From Ruminococcus sp. CAG:403 (GTDB lineage: Bacteria; Bacillota; Clostridia; Oscillospirales; Ruminococcaceae): 9,837 bases of DNA. Under the pieces are notes generated by a model that was given only the letters and a program-made list of their open reading frames with translations, was not told the DNA's origin and ran no database searches. The stretch covers positions 1 through 9,837 of the forward strand of contig FR899083.1 of NCBI GenBank assembly GCA_000437255.1. The letters are read 5' to 3'. The translations under genes were made by a program, and so were the position numbers. Of the stretch, positions 6,349 to 9,837 are shown in pieces (the stretch's first letter is position 1; each line of letters starts with the position of its first letter).

Positions 6349-6981
6349 ATGAAGAAGGCAATTATTTTTGACTTAGATGGCACTTTGTGGGATTCTACAG
6401 GATGTGCTTGTGCTATTTGGAATCGTGTACTTGATCAACATAAAGAAGCGACTTTTCACATAAAGCAAGAACAAGTTGCCAAACTCATGGGGAAAACCAT
6501 GACAGAAATAGGGGATATTTTATTTCCAGAACTATCAAAAGAAAACCGTCAAATTATTTTGGATGATTTTGCAAATGAAGAAGTTCAATACTTATTTGAG
6601 AATGGAGCTATTCTTTATGATGAAGTAGAACAAACAATAAATTCTCTAAGCAAAGATTATGATTTATACATTGTAAGTAATTGTCAAGATGGATATGTTT
6701 CGGCATTTTTACATGCACATCATCTAAAATCTTATTTTAAAGATTTTGAAATGTCTGGAAGAACAGGCTTTCATAAAGGAATGAATATCAAGATTTTAAT
6801 GAAACGCAATCGTATTCAAACTGCTGTTTATGTAAGAGATACAGAAGGAGATGAAAAAGCCGCGAAATATGCGGGAATTCCATTTATTTATGCTGAATAT
6901 GGATTTGGAAAAGCAATTTATCCAAGTGCAAGAATAAAAAACATCAAAGATTTACCAGAATGCATGAAACAATTCTTTTAA
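6349..6981 (+). CDS. HAD-superfamily hydrolase (phosphatase-like)
   Basis: This cytoplasmic 210-aa protein is of the HAD (haloacid dehalogenase-like) superfamily with an alpha-helical C1 cap, the layout of phosphoglycolate phosphatase/beta-phosphoglucomutase relatives. Motif I is FDLDGTLWDS with nucleophile D8 and acid/base D10. Motif II is IVSN with S110. Motif III lysine is probably K143 (HKGMNIK). Motif IV is YVRDTEGDEKAAKYAG with D164 and D168. The ATG at 6349 is preferred over the in-frame GTG at 6340 because the protein then begins MKKAIIFDLDGT, and GGGAAG lies about 9 bases before it. The glycine that normally precedes the first motif IV aspartate (GDTxGD) is arginine here (R163), which could lower activity. 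The substrate is unknown; sugar phosphate or phosphoglycolate would be typical. The gene has its own promoter and is unrelated in style to the operon before it. Confidence 0.92.
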   Translation: MKKAIIFDLDGTLWDSTGCACAIWNRVLDQHKEATFHIKQEQVAKLMGKTMTEIGDILFPELSKENRQIILDDFANEEVQYLFENGAILYDEVEQTINSLSKDYDLYIVSNCQDGYVSAFLHAHHLKSYFKDFEMSGRTGFHKGMNIKILMKRNRIQTAVYVRDTEGDEKAAKYAGIPFIYAEYGFGKAIYPSARIKNIKDLPECMKQFF

Positions 6982-7006
6982 GATTTTATCTTTGATTTAT
7001 GATACG

Positions 7007-7022
7007 CAAGCAGAACTGCTTG
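7007..7022 (+). repeat. Short inverted repeat before the first dockerin gene
   Basis: CAAGCAG and CTGCTTG form a perfect 7-bp palindrome around AA, 25 bases after the HAD stop. No T run follows, so it is not a standard terminator. It could be a protein-binding site or a weak RNA hairpin. Confidence 0.35.
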
Positions 7023-7063
7023 ATCAGCAAAATGAAAATTCACAAGATTAAACAAAAATATAT

Positions 7064-7071
7064 AAAAGGAG
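7064..7071 (+). promoter_or_regulatory. Ribosome binding site deciding the start of the first dockerin protein
   Basis: AAAAGGAG lies 11 bases before the ATG at 7083. Upstream in-frame ATGs at 6999 and 7032 have no such site and would put 28 or 17 residues before the signal peptide. Confidence 0.75.
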
Positions 7072-7082
7072 TCGTTTCAATC

Positions 7083-8549
7083 ATGAAAAAATCATTCGCT
7101 GCATTGATGGCATGTATTATGACTGCTTATTTCAGCACGTCCAATTTAATTTCCGCAACAGGAACAATAAACCCTGCACAAGACAACAGCCAATCTATTT
7201 TAAATGCAGTAGAACGCACGCAATCTGCTACAGGCGATGTCAACGCAGACGGTCAATTTTCTATTGCAGATATCGTATTGATGCAGCAATGGCTGCTAGA
7301 TTCTTCCACCGCAAATCTTGCAAACGGACAGGCTGGTGATTTCTGTGCGGATGGGAAATTAGATGCATTTGATCTTTCCTCTATGAAGCGAGCGTTAATG
7401 ACTTCATCCGTCCAAAATCCTTTGGAGCAATTGATCGGCATGTGTTATGAAGATGCTGTTGCAAATGGCTACATCTCAAAGTCGGAGTATAATTATCAGA
7501 TAACAGGAAACTTAAAGCAAACCATTGAAGAAAAAATGGGCCGTCCTTTGGATTATTCCATTGATCATTTCTACCTTGTCAATCGTGAACACCTTGGTTT
7601 AGAGAATAATACCATAAACTATTTGTATAATTCTAGTACAATGGATGTTTACGTGATTTGTGAAGAAACAAAAATGAATTGTGCAACTTGGTATTGGAAA
7701 GGCACAAAAGCTGCTCTATATGGAATTGATGATGACATGGAAACACAAAATGCATTCTTAGATGCAATGAAATTTTACGGTGTCACAGAAATTTACTATT
7801 CCAGCGGAGCCAATAAACTGGTTAATAACAAAAATGTGGTAGAAACTTTTGTAAAGAATGCGTATGCAAGAGATATTAAAGTGTATTTGCTGACTGGCGA
7901 AAAAACATGGTTATATGAAGATACCTATCAAACAGCAATTAATCGTGTTTTTGATAAAGTTGCAGAATATAACAGCTTTGTGGATTATGACGCACGATTA
8001 GCAGGCGTTTCCTATGATGTGGAAGTATGGACGAATTCAGAGTATGATTGGAAAAATAACAATGATTCAAGGTACCAGCAAGTAAAATTCATTGAAACAG
8101 CACAACAATATGCTGCATCAAAGAACTTATCTGCCGTCTACTGCTTGCCTTACTGGATTGTTCGGTATGACTACACAGATGACAATGGTATGACAAAGAA
8201 CGTCTACGACGCAATTACAGAAATTGCAAATGATACCATTTTAATGGTGTATCGAGACAGCACCAGTGCAATTGAAAAATTGGTAACAGATGTACAGACC
8301 AATGCAACAAATTCTGTATTTCATTATGTAGAGAAAAACGACTGCAATTTGGAAATCGCAGTGCAAGTAGATAAAAATAGTGAAGGGGACCATGTTACCT
8401 TCTACGAAGAAGAAACAGAAAATCCAGGCTATGTGTTGACTGCACTTGCAACAATAAAATCTGACTTAGCAGAACATAAATATCATACCACCTTTGCAAT
8501 CCATCAGGCAATTGCCATGTACGAATATTATTTATCCATTCAAAAATAA
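7083..8549 (+). CDS. Secreted protein with N-terminal type I dockerin and an unrecognised TIM-barrel-like domain
   Basis: This 488-aa protein starts with a signal peptide (MKKSFAALMACIMTAYFSTS; cleavage probably near residues 26-28). A type I dockerin covers about 50-107: first calcium loop D52-x-N54-x-D56-G with D63, second loop D86-x-C88-x-D90-G with D97, each followed by an amphipathic helix (IVLMQQWLL, LSSMKRALM). Dockerins bind cohesins and would attach the protein to a cellulosome- or amylosome-type scaffold. Having the dockerin at the N-terminus is less common. The remaining 370 residues match no family I can name. Alternating strands and helices such as VTEIYYSSG, IKVYLLTGEKTWLY, LAGVSYDVEVW and LSAVYCLPYW suggest a beta/alpha barrel, and the YDVE element resembles the acid-bearing strand of glycosidase-like barrels (inference). 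A carbohydrate-active enzyme is the leading guess. No clear promoter or terminator flanks it. Confidence 0.9.
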   Translation: MKKSFAALMACIMTAYFSTSNLISATGTINPAQDNSQSILNAVERTQSATGDVNADGQFSIADIVLMQQWLLDSSTANLANGQAGDFCADGKLDAFDLSSMKRALMTSSVQNPLEQLIGMCYEDAVANGYISKSEYNYQITGNLKQTIEEKMGRPLDYSIDHFYLVNREHLGLENNTINYLYNSSTMDVYVICEETKMNCATWYWKGTKAALYGIDDDMETQNAFLDAMKFYGVTEIYYSSGANKLVNNKNVVETFVKNAYARDIKVYLLTGEKTWLYEDTYQTAINRVFDKVAEYNSFVDYDARLAGVSYDVEVWTNSEYDWKNNNDSRYQQVKFIETAQQYAASKNLSAVYCLPYWIVRYDYTDDNGMTKNVYDAITEIANDTILMVYRDSTSAIEKLVTDVQTNATNSVFHYVEKNDCNLEIAVQVDKNSEGDHVTFYEEETENPGYVLTALATIKSDLAEHKYHTTFAIHQAIAMYEYYLSIQK

Positions 8550-8581
8550 ATAGTCATCCTATGGTTCCTTCTAAAAATAAA

Positions 8582-8610
8582 TTGAATTAGGTTCTAAAAT
8601 GTGCTATAAT
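8582..8610 (+). promoter_or_regulatory. Strong extended -10 promoter of the second dockerin gene
   Basis: TTGAAT (8582-8587) and a perfect TATAAT (8605-8610) are 17 bases apart, with TGC directly before the -10. RNA would start near 8617, giving a leader of about 45 bases. Confidence 0.85.
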
Positions 8611-8647
8611 AAATGCATCAAAACAAAAGTTTTGAAATTTTAATGAT

Positions 8648-8652
8648 AGGAG
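8648..8652 (+). promoter_or_regulatory. Ribosome binding site deciding the start of the second dockerin protein
   Basis: AGGAG is only 3 bases from the ATG at 8656 but 9 bases from the ATG at 8662, so 8662 is the preferred start. Confidence 0.7.
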
Positions 8653-8661
8653 AAGATGAAA

Positions 8662-9783
8662 ATGAACTTTCAAAAAAGAATATTGGCAATGCTTTTATCT
8701 GTTGTGGCATGTGTAGGTAGTGTTTCCTATGGTGTATTTGCCAGTCAAAAAGATGTATCAAATGATACGGCGCCAATTTATCAAGACACTTGTGAACATA
8801 CTTATCAGAATGGTGTCTGCACCATTTGCGGTGCGGAAGATCCACATTGGGTTGTTCCAGCAGACAAAGACATACTGCCTTTAACACTTGACACACCAAG
8901 CACAAGCAGTGATTCTGCATACTGTGTCTGGTATCAATTTACTGCACCAGAAACAAATTTTTACCGTTTTCAAGCTTCCGGGTCAACCAATATCATGGGG
9001 CATTCCTATTACTCTTTAGATGATGTGAATTTTAACATCGGTGATCCCAGCGATGAGAGTTATTCTTCCACCTTTCTATCTGCTGATCAAGTGGAAAAAG
9101 GACAAACTATTTACTATTATGTACGAAGCACGGGCAATGAAAAGGTTTCCATTGATACAGCAGTAGTGTCCGTACATCCTTCTCATATTATTCCAGATAT
9201 CATTCCAGATTTGCCACTGAATACCAAACTGTCAAATGAATCTGTTTACTGTGCCTGGTATCGTTTTACAGCCCCAGAAGACGGAGAATATCTGTTCCAA
9301 TCCTATGGTGATGCTGATACCAATATATGGCTGTTACTGCATGCAGATCTGAACAATGATGATGATTTTCTTGCATATAGTGACGATGGCGGTGAAGATG
9401 CTAACTTTTTGCTTCCTTATACACTAAAAAAGGGAGAAACTGTTTACCTTTATATCAATGACGGTTATGCATATAGTGATCCCATTTCTTTTTCAATAGA
9501 TGTTCGAAAATCAGAAAATATTCAAATTATTCCCGGAGATGCCGATTTAGATGGTGATGTCACCATCCGTGATGCAACACTGACCCTAACTTACTATGCA
9601 GAACAAGCAGTTGGAAATAGTTATCAATTTAGTGAAGATGATTCCGTCAATCAAGCAATTGTAGATGCTCTTAATGTTGATCATGTCGATGGAATTACAC
9701 TGACAGATGCAACGTTGATATTGACTTATTATGCAGAGCACGCAGTTGGAAATAGTATTACATGGGATGATCTTATTTCTTAA
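8662..9783 (+). CDS. Secreted modular protein: Cys/His knuckle, two beta-sandwich-like repeats, C-terminal dockerin
   Basis: This 373-aa protein has a signal peptide (about 1-28, cleavage probably after VFA). A zinc-knuckle-like motif follows at 44-58: C44-x-H46-x6-C53-x2-C56 (CEHTYQNGVCTICGAED). Two related domains come next, about 87-167 and 196-282, opening YCVWYQFTAPE and YCAWYRFTAPE and each closing with KGQTIYYYV or KGETVYLYI; this pattern suggests PPC-like beta-sandwich domains, often glycan- or protein-binding. The end (292-363) is a type I dockerin: first loop D293-x-D295-x-D297-G with D304, second loop N338-x-D340 with D349 but valine at position 5. I see no catalytic domain, so a binding or structural component of a cohesin-based complex is likely (inference). 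It has its own strong promoter and a probable terminator. Confidence 0.88.
   Translation: MNFQKRILAMLLSVVACVGSVSYGVFASQKDVSNDTAPIYQDTCEHTYQNGVCTICGAEDPHWVVPADKDILPLTLDTPSTSSDSAYCVWYQFTAPETNFYRFQASGSTNIMGHSYYSLDDVNFNIGDPSDESYSSTFLSADQVEKGQTIYYYVRSTGNEKVSIDTAVVSVHPSHIIPDIIPDLPLNTKLSNESVYCAWYRFTAPEDGEYLFQSYGDADTNIWLLLHADLNNDDDFLAYSDDGGEDANFLLPYTLKKGETVYLYINDGYAYSDPISFSIDVRKSENIQIIPGDADLDGDVTIRDATLTLTYYAEQAVGNSYQFSEDDSVNQAIVDALNVDHVDGITLTDATLILTYYAEHAVGNSITWDDLIS
9571..9755 (+). repeat. Intragenic duplicated dockerin segment
   Basis: Bases 9571-9620 and 9706-9755 are 50-bp direct repeats with 41 identical positions by eye. They encode DATLTLTYYAEQAVGNS and DATLILTYYAEHAVGNS, the helices of the two dockerin half-repeats. 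Confidence 0.8.
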
Positions 9784-9807
9784 AGCAATCATTTTTTTAT
9801 TAAAGAA

Positions 9808-9837
9808 AGTGCAGCAGCTGAAAATAGCTGCTGCACT
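9808..9837 (+). terminator. Probable terminator hairpin at the window edge
   Basis: A perfect 12-bp G+C-rich stem (9808-9819 with 9826-9837) encloses a 6-base loop (GAAAAT), 24 bases after the last stop codon. The T run that would complete it lies beyond the window, so the call rests on position and stem strength. Confidence 0.75.

Noticed and set aside
6999..7082. Start of the first dockerin protein at 6999
   Set aside because: It would place 28 mostly charged residues before a typical signal peptide. The ribosome site at 7064-7071 points to 7083.
8618..8920. Minus-strand 100-aa frame opposite the start of the second dockerin gene
   Set aside because: It lies opposite the signal peptide, knuckle and promoter of a well-supported gene and shows no family features.
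1..9837. CRISPR array, tRNA or rRNA genes, insertion sequence, integrase or phage defence genes
   Set aside because: No regularly spaced repeats, cloverleaf-like segments, transposase or nuclease motifs, or terminal inverted repeats were seen on either strand.

Overview
The window looks like chromosomal DNA of a low-G+C, dockerin-bearing Firmicute, most plausibly a Ruminococcus-like member of the Oscillospiraceae. The evidence is AT-rich coding DNA (about 40% G+C by eye), strong AGGAGG-type ribosome sites, two secreted proteins with type I dockerin modules, and a CxH..CxxC 'knuckle' protein of a kind common in ruminococcal secretomes. Every convincing gene is on the + strand. I see no tRNA, rRNA, CRISPR array, insertion sequence or phage gene.

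Region 1 (1-2013): the C-terminal end of a sensor histidine kinase, an OmpR-type response regulator overlapping it by 29 bases, and a two-repeat EamA transporter 13 bases further on, closed by a strong intrinsic terminator. This looks like one operon.

Region 2 (2014-6059): a TTGACC-N17-TACAAT promoter, preceded by two 10-bp direct repeats at an 11-bp period, drives a membrane/surface glycoconjugate operon. It holds a GT4 glycosyltransferase, a zinc-dependent phospholipase C-like protein, a GT2-GtrA protein, a PAP2 lipid phosphatase, a membrane-anchored phosphodiester glycosidase and a 71-aa membrane protein, ending at a long terminator hairpin. The first half is broken: the glycosyltransferase has a one-base frameshift near 2695, and the phospholipase-like gene runs out of frame into the C-terminal end of the GT2-GtrA gene near 3655, as expected of an internal deletion. 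The last three genes are intact. The locus therefore appears to have lost its sugar-transferring half while keeping its hydrolase half.

Region 3 (6060-6981): a promoter, a roughly 200-base leader that may encode a tiny protein, and a HAD-superfamily hydrolase with one unusual residue in its last catalytic motif.

Region 4 (6982-9837): two secreted dockerin proteins. The first has an N-terminal dockerin followed by a roughly 370-residue unrecognised domain with TIM-barrel-like character. The second has a cysteine/histidine knuckle, two related beta-sandwich-like repeats and a C-terminal dockerin. It has its own strong promoter, and a perfect 12-bp hairpin at the window edge is its probable terminator. 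Both are candidate clients of a cohesin scaffold (cellulosome or amylosome) encoded elsewhere.

The clearest novelty candidates are the two dockerin proteins of unknown catalytic role and the half-decayed surface glycoconjugate operon with a possible two-component operator in front of it.
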